Positions 22,100 to 35,300 of a stretch of DNA of 64,000 nt are shown piece after piece (positions within the stretch are counted from its first letter, which is position 1; the number at the start of each line of letters is the position of its first letter). This DNA is from Fragilaria crotonensis (lineage: Eukaryota; Bacillariophyta; Fragilariophyceae; Fragilariales; Fragilariaceae): the NCBI GenBank assembly GCA_022925895.1, contig JAKSYS010000133.1:1-64000 (forward strand), given 5' to 3'. A program made the translations under genes and the position numbers. Under the pieces are notes generated by a model. That model did no database searches, was not told the DNA's origin, and worked only from the letters and a program-made list of their open reading frames with translations.

Positions 22100-25000
22100 A
22101 TGTCGGAAGCGGTTCGATTGCACTTGGAACAGGCCAATCGGCTCGAGCAGATGGGGGCACTCGAGGAGGCATTAGAAAGTTTGGGAGATGCACTGAGTCT
22201 GACACGGGACAAGACACAACAGGCCTCGATTCACAATCGAATGGGACTAATTCTACATTTTGGGAAGCAAAATTTGGACGATGCACGGGATCATTATATG
22301 CAAGCATTGGCTATTTTTAGGGAAATGAGCAGCAAGCACGGCGACAGTGATCATGGCGACGATGAATATCATTTCGGTCGATGGATTGCTGTGGCGAATG
22401 TTGCCAATAATTTGGGACTTGTATTGTTTGATCAGGGCAATTTGGATCAGGCGAAGGAATGCTTTCAATTTGCAGTGGACGTATTTGAAGAAGACATTCC
22501 GGAATCTCTCCTGCTTGCGACATCTTACACGAATGTGGGAAAGTTGTTGGAATTCGAAGGGGAGTACGAGGATGCCTTGGAGCTCTATGATCTAGGGTTG
22601 CGAATTAGAGAAACCTTGCAGCCCCATTCACTGCTTGTGGCATCGTCGAACAACCTTATTGGAAATCTTTTGCAAATTTTAGGGGATCCCGAGGAAGCCC
22701 TGGAACACTACCAACGATGCGTTGTTATTGTGGAGAGGGAAGCTCCGAATTCGTTGAAAGCCGCCATTGCGTTTGCCAATGTTGCTTCCGTACTTAAGCA
22801 AATGGAGGACATTGATGGCTCACTCGAATACTTCCAACGAGCAATGCTCGTCCAGTCTAAGGAAGATCAGTCCTACCTGCATTCCCACATTGCCTCGTTG
22901 CTGCACCAAAAAGGGGATTTGCAAAGGGCTCAGCAATACTATGAAACGGCAATGGAAGTCGAGAAACAAAAATTTGCCGATCCATTGAGAATAGCATCCC
23001 TCTACATCAATATCGGATCTGTGCTCCACGACAAGGGGATTTGAAGACATCGATCGATATGTACCATCGTGCAATGACAATTTACAATCACAGTCGGACG
23101 ACACCCAAAGTTGTACTGCTACGTGTCTCAATAACATTGGTTGTATCAAACAAGATCTAGGGGATTTAAAAGGAGCAATCGACTCGTTTCGTCGCGCCCT
23201 GGTGATCCGAATAGGGATTGACCAGGATTCACTGCAGGCGGGAATCACCTACAACAATGTCGGCACTGTTTCTCAAGATCTCGGCGATTTCGACGAAGCC
23301 GCGGACTTTTATACGCTGGCAATGACAATTTTCGAGCGACTTATTCCCGATAGCCTTTCAGTTGCCATCATTTACAACAACATTGGCACCTTATTACAGG
23401 AAATGGGCGATATTCCGACGGCATTGAAACACTACAGGTTGGCTTTGAACATTGAAAATCGGGACGCTCCAAATTCGCTAGCAGTTGCTACATCATTCGC
23501 AAACCTTGGACTGGTCATGAAGCTCAAGGGGGAGCTAGACGACGCACTGGGTCTTTTAGCAGCGCGACGGCGATTCGAAATAGAGATGCCCCAGATTCAT
23601 TGGTGGTTGCTTCTTCGCTCACGAAATTTGGGTTACTTTACACGAAACCGGTGACTTGGAAGGCGCGCTTGAGTACTTTCAGCGAGCACTCGCAATCAAT
23701 GAAAAGAGGCCCCTGAATCGCTTTTGACTGCGGTTTCATTCAACAACATTGGACTTGCCTTGCATTGTATGGGGACTTGGATCTGTCACTGCAGTACCAT
23801 CGGCGGGCGTTGGCCATCCGAGAAGGGGAGGTACCGAATTCCTTTGCTGTAGCTGCATCCTACAACAACATTGGGATTATATTACACGACACTGGGGATC
23901 TTACCGCAGCTTTGGAAATGTATAGGAGGGCATTGATTGTCGAAAATCGATTGGCGGGGGATTCCCTGGCAGACGCCACTTCATACGACAATATAGGATC
24001 AATCTTCCAAGACAGGGAAGAGAGTGGGGTTTTCGAACAGTACACCCGCGCCCTCGGAATCCGAGAGCGACTCGTGGACGACTCTCTAAGTGTCGCAGTC
24101 TCTTTCAACAACCTCGCCTCGTTATTCAGGGACAAAGGTGACTACAAGACTGCCATGGAATATTATCGACGAGCGTTAAAAATAAAGAAACGCGACGCAC
24201 CTGACTCGTTGACCCTCGCGACCTCCTACCATGCCATCGGGCAGCTTTTATGGGAGAAAGGGGACGTTGAACGGGCCAAAGAACGATTCCGTCGAGCTCT
24301 GACCATTCGTGAACAAAAGGCACCAGGATCGCTAGCTGCAGGAGTTTCGTATCTGATGTCAGCGATCGCTCTACTTCACGAAGGCGGCTTTGAAGAGGCA
24401 CTGCCACAGTGTCTACTTGGCTATAGTATTTGCAAAACACAGGCGCCTCGATCGCTGATGATGGCTGATGCATATACCACACTCGGCTCGATTCTCAGAG
24501 AATCTGGCAAAATTGAGGAAGCGGTTGAGAATTACAGGTTGACTTTAGACATCCACACGAAGATTGTTCCAGACTCCTCCGCTGTTGCTGAAACATATTA
24601 CAATATTGGTTCAGCATTGCAAGACCAACAAGATTTCGAGGGAGCGCGTGTTCATTACTCCCTTTCACTACAATTGCGAGAGCGCATGGCCCCGTCGTCT
24701 TTGAAGGTTGCGTCATGCTACAACAGTATTGGCTCGGCATTTCGGGAGCAAGGTAAAGTTGACGAAGCACTAAAGAATTATCAGTCGGCCTTAGAGATAT
24801 TAAAGAAAGAAGCACCAGACTCGTCATTGCTTGGCGCATCTTACAGGGATCTTGGATGGGCATTGAAGGAGAAAGGGCTCCTTGACCAAGCGTTGGATCA
24901 CCTTTTTGTTGCTCTCGACATGGAAACGAAGGGATCCTTCGACCAGCTGGAAATTGCTTCATTACACGATAACATCGGATCAGTCCTAAAAGAACAATGT

Positions 25001-25717
25001 GATTTCGATCAAGCATTCGAACATTATCAGAGAGCTTTGGCTATTCGAGAAAAACGAGAACCTGATTCCGTTGAGGTTGCCTTATCCTACTCTAATATTG
25101 GTACTTTGCAGAATGTCCAAGGCGACTTGGCTGGTGCTATGTCCAACTATCAAGCGGCATTGCTAATTCGAGAGCGTAAGGCGCCCCGAACTTCCGTAGT
25201 GGCCTCATCAAATAACAGCATCGGATTATTGTTATTGGACAAAGGTAATCGTGAGGAGGCGTTGGAGGCCTTTTATCGCGCGTTGGCGATTCACGAAGGT
25301 CGTGCCAATGACGCGCTACAAAACGCTGCGACCCTCAGCAACATCGGTCTGATTTTATTTCAAACGAAGAAGTTTGTTAAGTCACGAAAGCACTTCGCGG
25401 ATGCACTCGTTATCCTCCGCAAACAGGCCATTAATGGGCTCGGAAATGAGCACCCTTACATAATCTTCTGCAACTATCACCTTTGCCGAATTGCCATTGC
25501 GAAGCAGAGATACGAACAAGCTTTGACCAATGCCGCTCATTTGATCACTTTCCTTCCGCAATTTAAGTGGTCGTACGAAATGAAAGGCCACGCTTTGAGG
25601 AAGCTCGAGAGATACGAAGAGGCGCTACGGGCTTATGATGACGCTCTTTTGTTGCTCCAAACTTCGTGGAAGCTCATCTTGACGTCTCAGAGTGTTTTCT
25701 CTCATGACGAAGGATAA
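22100..25717 (+). pseudogene. Giant tetratricopeptide-repeat protein (NPHP3/kinesin-light-chain type), frameshifted
   Basis: A chain of some 25 or more TPR units of about 42 residues, each like (RALxIRExxAPDSLxVAxSYNNIGxLLxxxGDxxxALExY). It starts at ATG 22100 (MSEAVRLHLEQANRLEQMG). Such TPR arrays are protein-interaction scaffolds; no catalytic part is seen here. The array is open in one frame to 23044, then changes frame. One G appears missing at about 23040, where DKGDLKTSIDMYHRAM lies in another frame. Further changes lie near 23100, 23560, 23640 and 23710-23765. From 23765 to 25717 it is uninterrupted. Repeat consensus is maintained across every break, so the indels are recent or artefactual. 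The array probably continued into the block at 25692-26896. Confidence 0.75.
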
Positions 25718-26896
25718 GTTAACCGCGTTCGCTGGCTTGGAGCAACGAATCGCGTTGGCCTGCAATCAGTTATTGGTGATTCAACTTAACAAGGAGGATG
25801 ATGCCGACAGCACTGTTCGTCAACAATTTGAGATTATCGCCCGTCGGGAGACTCCTCGACTGTTCGCCTTGCCACTTCCTGAAAGCAAGTTCATCGAGAA
25901 GGGTGCATTCTTGCAGATGGTAATAGTGCGACTTGGTAGTCTTCATTTCAACGACGTAGACCTGGGAGCTGAAGTTAAAGAAATCCGACGCGACGCCGCA
26001 CGAATGCTCACCAACGAGGTGGAATTCGAGGCGAAGTACAATGATTTGATGGAGCATGTGTTGCAGGTATCTAAAGACCCTAATCGGCAACTGAAGCGTT
26101 TGGTTGGGAACGGAGAAGGCCCAGTCGCGATGTTACGCCGTGTCGAAAGTTACCTCATTGCGAGCACGACTAAGGCCAAAGATGTTGGCAAACCTTGCGC
26201 GCGGCTCGGACTGCTGTACTAAGCACAGAGTCGCTCACCCAACGATCGCAAGCTTTGCTTTCTTTTCTCTGCACAGCAGAAAGCATTCCTTGCCCCAAAT
26301 TGATTGTCCTTGTTCCTCAGTGCAAGGCGGAGTTAGACACCTTTGCAGGCTTCGTTAACATGTTTCAACGCCGCCAACGTATTCAGAATCCATTCGAGTG
26401 CAAGTGGCATTGTTTTTTGTTTGCCAAGCCAATCACCGAATTGTCAACCCAGAAAGTCCGATGGAAATTGATCTGGATCACCTCATGATGCAACGATTGG
26501 TTCCTCTTTGGCGTCGCTAGTAGCCATCAGTGTAGTCCACCATGAGGCTCACCGCATTCCCTCGACCTGCCATTTCCAGATGTGGGACTGAAGGAAAACA
26601 TGGCAGAATTCGACCTGATGTACAAGAATGTTTCGGACGAGGATGATTATGAAACTGTTGCCAGCTTAAATCGCTGGATTGTGACTGACGATGCCAAAAC
26701 GCTTAGCGCTCGAGATTTACTTCAGATGAAACGGCTAGTTGGGAAGTCGTTCCGGGCTTTCAGCGAACTCGCTAGGAAGGTCGAAAACCGTTGGTGCTGG
26801 GAACCATCGATGGAGCCTTGCCCCAAGGATGGAAGGATTGCGTGGATCGCGAAGGGTGCAGCGAGCAACAAAATGATCGATGCTCCTTTGCCTTGA
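25692..26896 (+). pseudogene. C-terminal region of the TPR gene, frameshifted
   Basis: Three overlapping plus-strand open segments (25692-26222, 26195-26488, 26582-26896) have helical, charged composition and no stop-free single frame. Recognisable content includes FSLMTKDKLTAFAGLEQRIALACN, IPCPKLIVLVPQCKAELDTF and, in another frame just after, IVNPESPMEIDLDH. The PCPKLIVLVP type of block followed by a cytokeratin-like stretch resembles C-terminal regions of large TPR or ankyrin proteins of algae, but I cannot name a Pfam family. It follows the TPR array directly in the same orientation, so it is read as that gene's end rather than a separate gene. It carries at least two single-base frame changes. 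Confidence 0.45.
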
Positions 26897-27251
26897 GAGC
26901 CTGTCTCTGTGGATAAGGAAATCTAAAAACTCGTTGTTAGTCGTCATTAGTCTTCATGGGACAGATGTGGCTTGCTGAGCGTTAAACCAAACGAACACCA
27001 CATAAAATGTGCGCAGTTTAGTTACTCACGTCCTTGAAAACACCAACAACTCAGGGCTGTCTGTCGTCCGCGTCTCGAGCATCTGAACATGGATACAACG
27101 CAAGCAGCTTTCGTGAGTTCCCGGACAAAGGATGCGACCCCAAGACCAGATGACGGGTGCAAGCCATTCTAAGCCCACTTGTGCCATCTCTCGACGTGGT
27201 GTCTGCACAGTAGCGATGGGTACAGTCCCCATTGAATGACAAACGTGCAGT
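26897..27251. other. Short intergenic stretch between convergent genes
   Basis: Between the TPR gene end (+) and the chromatin-reader gene end (-). No feature seen. Confidence 0.5.
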
Positions 27252-30200
27252 TTACATGCATGGGTTGCCGATCGGCCAAGTGGAATGGTTGTGAGCAGCA
27301 TCAACGTGCAGATTCATCGTTCCCACTGCGATGGCAACGGCGTTCTCCATTCGTTGCGAATCCAAAGTGGAGCCAGCTATTGGGAGTTGGTCGTCAACCA
27401 CGATCGCAGGTGTGCATGTGACAGCGTCAGCAGAGTCTAACTCGGTCCTCCGCATGTCTATCATCTGAGGAGCTTTGCTCTTGACCAACTGATCAACCAG
27501 AACGTACGCTGATGCGGCAGCATATTGATCTCCATTCTGACTCGTTCGTTCTCCGCCTTCAACCACCTCAAGATGGCCATAAGAATCAGGAATCATGACG
27601 CATTCATCTCCAAGTGCCTCTCTAGATTCAGCAGATCCAAGCAGCTTAAAAGGCGGCCAAAGCTTCCCCAACGAAGGCGCACAAGGCGCGGATTCCTGAG
27701 AAAGATTAGCATCGTCCTCAATGTCGTCATGATTGAAGTTGTCGATACTCAACTCTGCGAGATCAATCTGCTCCCCCTTACAACTAGGGCAAAGCCAGCT
27801 ATCAAGTTTGTTTCCATACTCCTTGTTGATACCGACGCATCGACCATGGAACCATTCTTCGCACTTGTCACAGCCAAGCATGAACGTCCCGTCGTTAGCT
27901 CCACCACAAATGCAGTGTCTGTGGCCCTTATCTTCAATTGCACTTGCAAGACAGAAGGTCTCGGGTATCTCGAAAGGAAGATCAGGTGACCCGTCATCCA
28001 GCCCGTTCAACAAATCCATGCTAATGGGCTTCGTTTCACCAGGTTTGGGAGCCAGGGCTTTTCTGACTTTCAACTGCCAAACGGTCGTGCGTTGAACAAT
28101 GGATTTGAGCATCTTTATTGCTTTCTCGTCAGCAAGGGCGATGGCAGCCGCACTGTTCAATACATGCTGGATTTCCTTGAGGGACGACCGTTTTGCCAGA
28201 GTTGACATTGCCAAGGATGCCCAGCAGATGGATTGAAAGCGCTGGCAACCAAATGCACATCCTGAAATGTCGCAATACCAAGTGTTTCCGCATCCTTGAA
28301 GAGATCTAGCATGGGTTGTGACAGCGAACCATCCGGGGCCGGCCTGCCGCGATCTGCTTCTTTCTGGGTTGATGGCACTAGGACGCGAGCCCTGACTCTT
28401 ATGCACCAAATCTTCAACAACTCACAGCATCGATCTTCTTGCCTGTCCAAATCTGAGCGTTCTTGCGCTATCTGGCAAAGGCGCTCCAAGCGCTCATTGC
28501 AGCTGCAAATGGCTTGGCGCAATTCGCATATCTTTTGTTCAATGTCTTCAAATGAAAATGATTAGGATCGAGCTGGGTCGCGCAATGTGTATCTGTGACG
28601 AGCGCACGCCTTACCTTCTTTAAGAGCGTCAGTACCTTTCGCATGGTGATCGCTTGACGAATGTGACTTTTCCATAGCTTCCGCAGCTGCAGCCAAGCTC
28701 GTTAGCGAGCACGGTTCGGCGTTGTACCGTACGAAGCCGCAGTCGCGTAGCTGTGATGTCACGTCATATGAGGAATGGTGTCCCTCGCTTATGGACGAAC
28801 AGTGTTTTGGAGAGATCGTGGCTACTTCGGAACAACAAGCGGCCCCACTATCGGATTCAGTCAGAGAAGAGGACTCGACGCCACGAACGAGGCTTTCAAT
28901 TGAAGGCTTTTTTGCTATTTCGATTGAATGCTCGTCATTTGCAATACAGGCTGCGTCAATACTGCCATCTGCCACCTTGCATAGGGTTGGTTGTCCAGAA
29001 TACAAGAGCTTACCATCATCGATCCTGTTCGCGACCCCATTTTGCAGTGAAGCAAAGTGGAGATAATGGTCACGTATCTTCAATTCCAACTTCTCGATGT
29101 CCTTCTTCTCCTTCCTCACCTTTCGTTGATGTTTTTGATACTCGGCTTGTCGCGCTTTCTTACGATCCTTCGCCGAAGTCCACTTCTTAATAGTGCTTGC
29201 GACAACGTTGACACTCGCATCGAAGGCACGCTTGACATAGCATCTCACACAAACGTACTTGTCGTATCGATCTGCCTGCGATTCTGTGATTCCGATGCAT
29301 GGACCATGATACCATTCTTCGCACTCATCACATCCGATCATGAAGCCTTCGTACGGTCGCCGACAAAGACAGAACCCCTGCGTAGCCTGTTTGAGCTTAG
29401 CGACTTCTTCAGGCATTGATATCATGAGACTTTCGTGGTCGTCAATGAGACTTTCCAGGTCTGCAGCTGCAGTTCCTCCATGTCCCAATTTGCATTTTTT
29501 GACTTGGTTGAGCCAAACTCTTGCCAACCTAATCGCGTTTCTCAGTACCTTGGTTTCGTGGCACACCAGTTTCAGCTTATCTCCTTCTTCGAGAAGGGAC
29601 TTCGCCTCTTGCATCGTCATTTTCTTTTCGCTCGAATCCAGATGAGCAGTAACTCGCTCCTTCCAGTTAGATACCCGTTTGGCGAGATTCTGAATACGTT
29701 GAACGATCTCAGTAGCTACGACAGGCACGATTAGAATATGGGAAGGCTCGAAATTGAATTGGGAATGCAAACTTACAGGAAGGATATTGCCGACTCTCGT
29801 CAGCAAGGTCGTGGACCGCCTCAATCGTAAGCTTTTTGTCCTTGGCTGCAAGAAGAGTCCGAGATGTGTTCGACCATTCGACAAATTTGTCTCGATGCAC
29901 ACGCAGCTTGTCAAGTCGCTCCAGCTGTTCCTTTACCACCGCGCTCCAACTGCTTCGAAGTAGCTGGGACAATTCTCTGTCCATTTCCCCTTCCTCTTCC
30001 GCCTCTGGAGTTTCCAGAAGTTCTCTTCCCGTTTCAATTAACCGATTGAAATTCGAGAATGTACGTGTTTCGTACAGATCAGTGGGGCACTCGAGAGTTT
30101 TGAGACTCTTGGCGCACCACTTGGAGATTTTCTCAAGCGAAGTCAGAAGCTGTTCTTCGGTTGTCAACACTCCTGTTTGACGAGCTTCGCTTAGCAAGGC

Positions 30201-33200
30201 TACAATCAGGGTATCAACAACGCAATCACTGTCAGTGATAGAGTCTGATTCCCCGCCAGAGGACGCTTCCGTTCGAGAAGCCCCTTCATTGTTGGTATCT
30301 CTTTCTGACAGGGCGGATGGCCCGCCTTCTTGCAAGCTACAGCTGAGGGTGGATTCAGAGGCGCGGGGTAGTTCATCGAGCGAAACGACATCCGCAACCC
30401 AGAGGACTGGCTCGGCCATTTCAATGTCCATGCGCTCTGCGGAGGTGTCAACGTCAAGAGTCATGGCTTTTTGAACACACGGAGGTCGTTCGTCGTCTGA
30501 AATCATTCGTATCCGTGACTCTTCGGTGTAGAAATCTTGAGAGGTACCATGCATTGACTGGATTGACGTCCCAAGGCTCTGAAAACCACTTGCGATTTCT
30601 CTTAAATCTGCGTGTGCTTTTCTCCTCCAAGCTTGCACTTCATCCAATTGTGTTCGCAGCCTGTGCACCTCGTCATCCGTGGGTATTGGTAGTAATTTTG
30701 CTTCTTCGATAAGATCCACTAGGTCCGACTCGCGGAAACGGATTGGCTTGCTCGACCAACGACCTTTGCCGACGCGCTTGCTCCGTTTGATGGGAGCCGC
30801 GTTGCCGGTACGTTCAACCCACCGATGTATTTTGTCAACGACTTCCTGCAGTGCAATGGCTTCTTGCAGATCGAGCGAGATGTCAGAAGCAGCATCCGAG
30901 ACAGCGTTTGTCAACTCCAGCAAAGCCACTTTCCCGACAAACAAGTTGTCATCTGCCGTTTGAATACCAGCACGGACTAAAAGCGAAAGGTTCTTGTTGA
31001 ACCAACTTTCAGCCTGGGTGAGGATTCGAGCCATTTTGCTCACGGCGTTGCCTACATTCGCATGGATAGCAGTGCCCTCCGACACAATGCGTCTAAGTTT
31101 TTCCAAAGAGAGGCACTCTTGAGCATTGTTACGACGGTTGTCCCAGTCAACGTACGTTTGGAACTTTTGAAGTGAACGTGAGCGATATTACAGAGAGAGA
31201 CAATCAAAAACGGCGCAGCAGGATTATTTGCACATACCTCCTCAAACCACGAGTCAGCTGCAGTCACAATGGATTCAATTTCAGCCTCATAGTCGAGCAC
31301 CCATCGATCCTTTTCGTCACAAGGAAGTCTATCCCGCAGCGCCGCTGCCTTCTCCAAATGCTCGCGGAGTTCCTCTATTTTTCCTCTCTTCGAGCCTCGA
31401 CTTCCTGGAATCCATTTTTCTGCTTTTTGCATCCAATTCTTGGCATCGATTTCAATTTGTAACAACTTCATGGCGGTGATTTCGACCGGTATCCGCGCCC
31501 CCTCGGAACAAAGGTCTACCAGCATGCTGCACTTGCCTCCTTTGCTTTGATCTTCAGCCAGAGCAAGTCGCATACTCATCATCCACCCAATCTGATCAAC
31601 CACCGGATTGCCCTCAACATCTGTCGTGTGTACGCAGGGAACTTTGTCCTCCAAATCAGATATCCATGCTTTTGCTATACGAACTCGAGCATGTAGCTTA
31701 TCCAAGAATTCACTTAGATTCAACGGCATCGATTCTGCACGATGGATTAATGATTCCACTTCAGAGAGCGATATCCGGGAACGAATCGCAATGTTGCAAC
31801 GCTCCACCCAACATTCCAGTTCCTTATTGAAGTTCAACAACCTTCGAACAAACACGGACGGCAGATTGACACGATTCACGTCCCGCACCAGAGCAGCCAC
31901 AGATTTGACAGTGTTGGTGCACTTGTGTTGATCCCAGCCTTCGAGTCGTTCTTGAAATTGATGTGCCTTCTCAATTCGTTTTTCTAGACATACAAGCCCT
32001 CGGGTTCGAACTCCAAAAGTTCGTGCCTTGCTCGCAAGTTCCTTTGCCATGACGAGACAATCCAGTTCTTCCGGTGGATTCTCCAACAACGCATCAACTT
32101 GCGCCTGCCATTCCGATGCCATAAGTATTTCTTTTCTCAAAATTGTTTCCTCTGACAAGGCAAGTGGGCAGGCCTTGGGCAGTTGGTCATCCAGCAGTTT
32201 TCGCAAGGCCTCCATATCAATACCTTCTTCATCATCGGCCAAAAAGTCTAAAAGTCCAGCTCGTGCATCTCTTGCTCTAGCAACATGATCTTGCAAATTG
32301 TGGAAGCATTCCGAGAGTTGCTCAACACAAACGTGCCGATTCCCAAACGACTCTTCGGGCCATGGGAGTTCATAGGCCTTTCGCATAAAGTTCACCACCT
32401 CTAATACGCTCGGTCGTGCGCCTCCATGCTCAGCAGCACCGGCAGCAGCAGCTGCTGCTGCTCGTTCCATGGATTGTCCGTACGACAAGATAGACCGCCA
32501 TACTCCCTTCATGTCATCGTCACATGCCAAAACGGGTTCTACTGGAATCTGAATGTCATCATGACACGAATGGTCCGTGGGGGATGGTTCTGTTCTTAAA
32601 TCTCCCCACATACCCATGGTTAGTTGCAAACGTTCACGCCACGAAGCACTGGATGATTGTGCGGGACGTTTGAATCGACTCGAATGTAATGTTTTCAATA
32701 GAATCCTCCGAGCCTTTCGTGCTACAATGCCGAGTTTTCAAATGAGTAAAACATGATTCATTACCATCAAACGACAACATATCCTTTCCGTAGCAAAAAA
32801 AAACACTCACCAGTCCCATTCGAAAGTCTCACCCTCACATCCAACTCTGCTGCATCTACATTTCCACCAAATTGAGTTTCCAGGTGTTGCAGTCGAGATT
32901 CTTCATCATACCGAAAGAGGTCCGACATTTGACATTCCGCCAGGATGGGACACGACGTCCATTCATCCGCAGCCTGTCGTTTTTTTCGTCCTCTGGAATT
33001 GCTAGATGATCCATACCGAGAGATCATTTCTTGGCAAAATGCTTCCGTCGATATTGGTGGTACTTGTTGTATTAGTTCTGCATCGTCTTCTGTATTACAA
33101 GTACTCCGATTGGAACGATGTACACAAGTGCCACCGACTCTTCTTACTTGATCCGAGGTTCGAAGGCCAGTATCGATGGCAGTCGTGATAGGTTCTGATG

Positions 33201-33895
33201 GTTCATTGTCGTTGTAAGCTGGAGCAAGGATGTAGTCAGAATGAAAGAGGAAAGCAGACAGGGTTAGCATTTTATGTTGAGTTCTCATAGAGCATGGTCG
33301 AGGGGACAAAACACTGAACAAGAAGACCCGGAAACGCAAATCCCTGAAAAACTGGATACTGTCACGCCAAAATTGAACCATACAGTAGTACTGGAAATCG
33401 ACAAAGGACAACCGACCCCAACTTGACTTCACCATGACGCTCCAAACAGCGGATTCAGACAGCGAGATCAAGCAACTTCACAGTTGGAATATAACTGTGT
33501 GCTCACAACGGATACGACGCTCCAAGGAATGGAGACCAAAAACAGTTTTGATCCAGAAAACGGCCCTTCTCAGATTCATTCCGTCGTATCATACCAAAAC
33601 GGCTTGCAAACACCCTTTTTGTTGACCCAATTGTTCCTCAAACGTTGAATCGACACTACAACTCACCCTTGATGGGACGCTTCTGATACTCATCAACCTC
33701 TTTCGTTGTCAAATGCGCATAGTCTGTCGATAGTCGACTAGGAATTGGACGATTGGATTCATACTTGTCAAAAGCGATGATGGATGCTTTGGGAACCTTG
33801 GTCTGATATTGAATCCCCACCCTCGGTTTCATCCTCTTAAATCGAGGTACCTCCAATTCTTCGACTGGATATTCGTAACATTGTGGTTGTTGCAT
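27252..33895 (-). CDS. Chromatin reader: ELM2-like start, PLU-1-like region, two PHD fingers
   Basis: Six exons on the minus strand: 33895-33667, 33218-32811, 32721-31238, 31115-29777, 29715-28615, 28545-27252. All introns are GT-AG and all junctions keep frame, giving about 1,950 residues. Exon 1 has an ELM2-type opening (PRVGIQYQTKVPKAS). Exons 3-5 are a long helical PLU-1-like region as in KDM5/JARID1 demethylases (EEGIDMEALRKLLDD, CLSLEKLRRIVSEG). PHD 1 lies at about 29230-29385 (CDECEEWYHGPCIGI) and PHD 2 at about 27770-27925 (CDKCEEWFHGRCVGI), each with a C4HC3 zinc pattern. No JmjN, ARID or JmjC domain is encoded, so it should read histone tails, not demethylate. A one-base frame change at about 28235, before SICWASLAMSTLAKR, breaks exon 6; it may be an assembly indel. 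PHD 1 and PHD 2 are about 40 percent alike by eye. Confidence 0.82.
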
Positions 33896-35300
33896 GATGA
33901 TATGAGAGTCTCGCTCACGTTTTCGATTGCACTATTTGCTGTTTCCTCTCCTCGTCGGACTGCAACTTTGCGATGGGTTGTTTGTTTTTCTGTCGTTGTT
34001 GTATTGTGAGAAAATCTGGGCACTCGATTTTTTTGGGGGATTGGGGTCTGTGCGGAATGGTGGTCGTCCAAACTGGCAAAAGGCAAGACAATGACTCCCA
34101 GTGTGGGTATCGCCGTAGGAAATATCCAGCAGCTTTGTACGTATGAGTGCTAGGGAGTCAGTGGGCACTCGAAGTCGAAAAGACAGCGATAAAATCAAGC
34201 TCGTGAATGTTCCCCCCAGTACTCCAGTTCTCCAGTACGGCGAAATCGTAGGTTTACACAGGTTCTCTAGTTGTGCCAGTACATCGTTTAAGCGCAGTCA
34301 GTACCGCGAATACTGTTCAGTTGACTGGAGTACTACGAGCCACGAGCTACGAGCACTCTCACTGGGCATAAATATGGACTGTGAGGACTTTGTTGACGTC
34401 ATTGCCTGAGAATATCTTATCTACAGTCTGTACAGTATGTATGACATAGACTCTTCAAAAGTATAAGTATGCTTGTAGACTTGTAGTACTCTTGTAGTCC
34501 ATAGATTGTACTCCAGTAGACTGTACAGCTGTAGACGTTGCGGGACTGAAGATTTTTCGGAATAATTGAGTACGAGTCGACCTGGTACATTACCGTAGTA
34601 CAAGTGTAGAATCAAGAATACATGTATCATAGAATGTACTACTACCGGTAGTAGTAGAGTACCTGGTAGAATTACTCACAGAGCAACCGCGTAGGGGAGG
34701 CCGTGTATGTCCCCTATATAATCGAGCCGATCCAGCTTATCTTAAAAAAATCGACTTCATAAATTATATTGCAAATTAAGTTACACATCAACTTTACCTA
34801 CGAATCTCAGACTGCTCCAATGAGGATAGAAATACCGTACACTTGCCGGCTCGATTAGGGGACGTAATGTATGACATACACGGGCTCCCCATAGAATGAC
34901 CATTATGATTTGTGTACCAGTACAGTCCAGAGTCCTCAGTGTTCAGAATGAGTACTCGAGTACTGTAGTACGAGGCTCTTTCAAAGTACACGACACGTAC
35001 TGGCATATGGTATGTTGGCGGGTGTCTGTACTGTAGTATGCTTCAAGCAAAGGAATGAGAGAAACGCGACTTGCCACCGACACGTATGAAAGTATGACGA
35101 ATCTCACTTTGTCAGTGGTTTTAACACGTTGCCTCAGGAATTGTGATGATGCAGGGCGATAAACCTATGCGAATCTGCCATATCGGCACTTGCATCAACG
35201 ACAGCAACCCGCCAATTGTCAATCACTACTGAGTACGGAGAACACATTTGAGTTACTCCTACTTTGCAGTTGTTGTCATTCACCAAGTTTGTGTTCCAAG
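33896..35300. other. Divergent intergenic region, GTAC-rich, with an inverted repeat
   Basis: Upstream of the chromatin reader (-) and the PDZ gene (+). GTAC-rich patches lie at 34205-34335, 34430-34670 and 34910-35035. An imperfect inverted repeat at 34693-34890 is listed separately. No gene seen. Confidence 0.5.
34693..34890. repeat. Imperfect inverted repeat, possible MITE or hairpin
   Basis: The left arm 34693-34729 (ggggaggccgtgtatgt then cccctatataatcgagccg) matches the reverse complement of the right arm 34847-34890 (cggctcgattagggg, then acatacacgggctcccc). The right arm has a 12-base insertion, and about 115 bases of AT-rich loop lie between. The arms are clearly related, but no target duplication was found. 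Confidence 0.6.
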
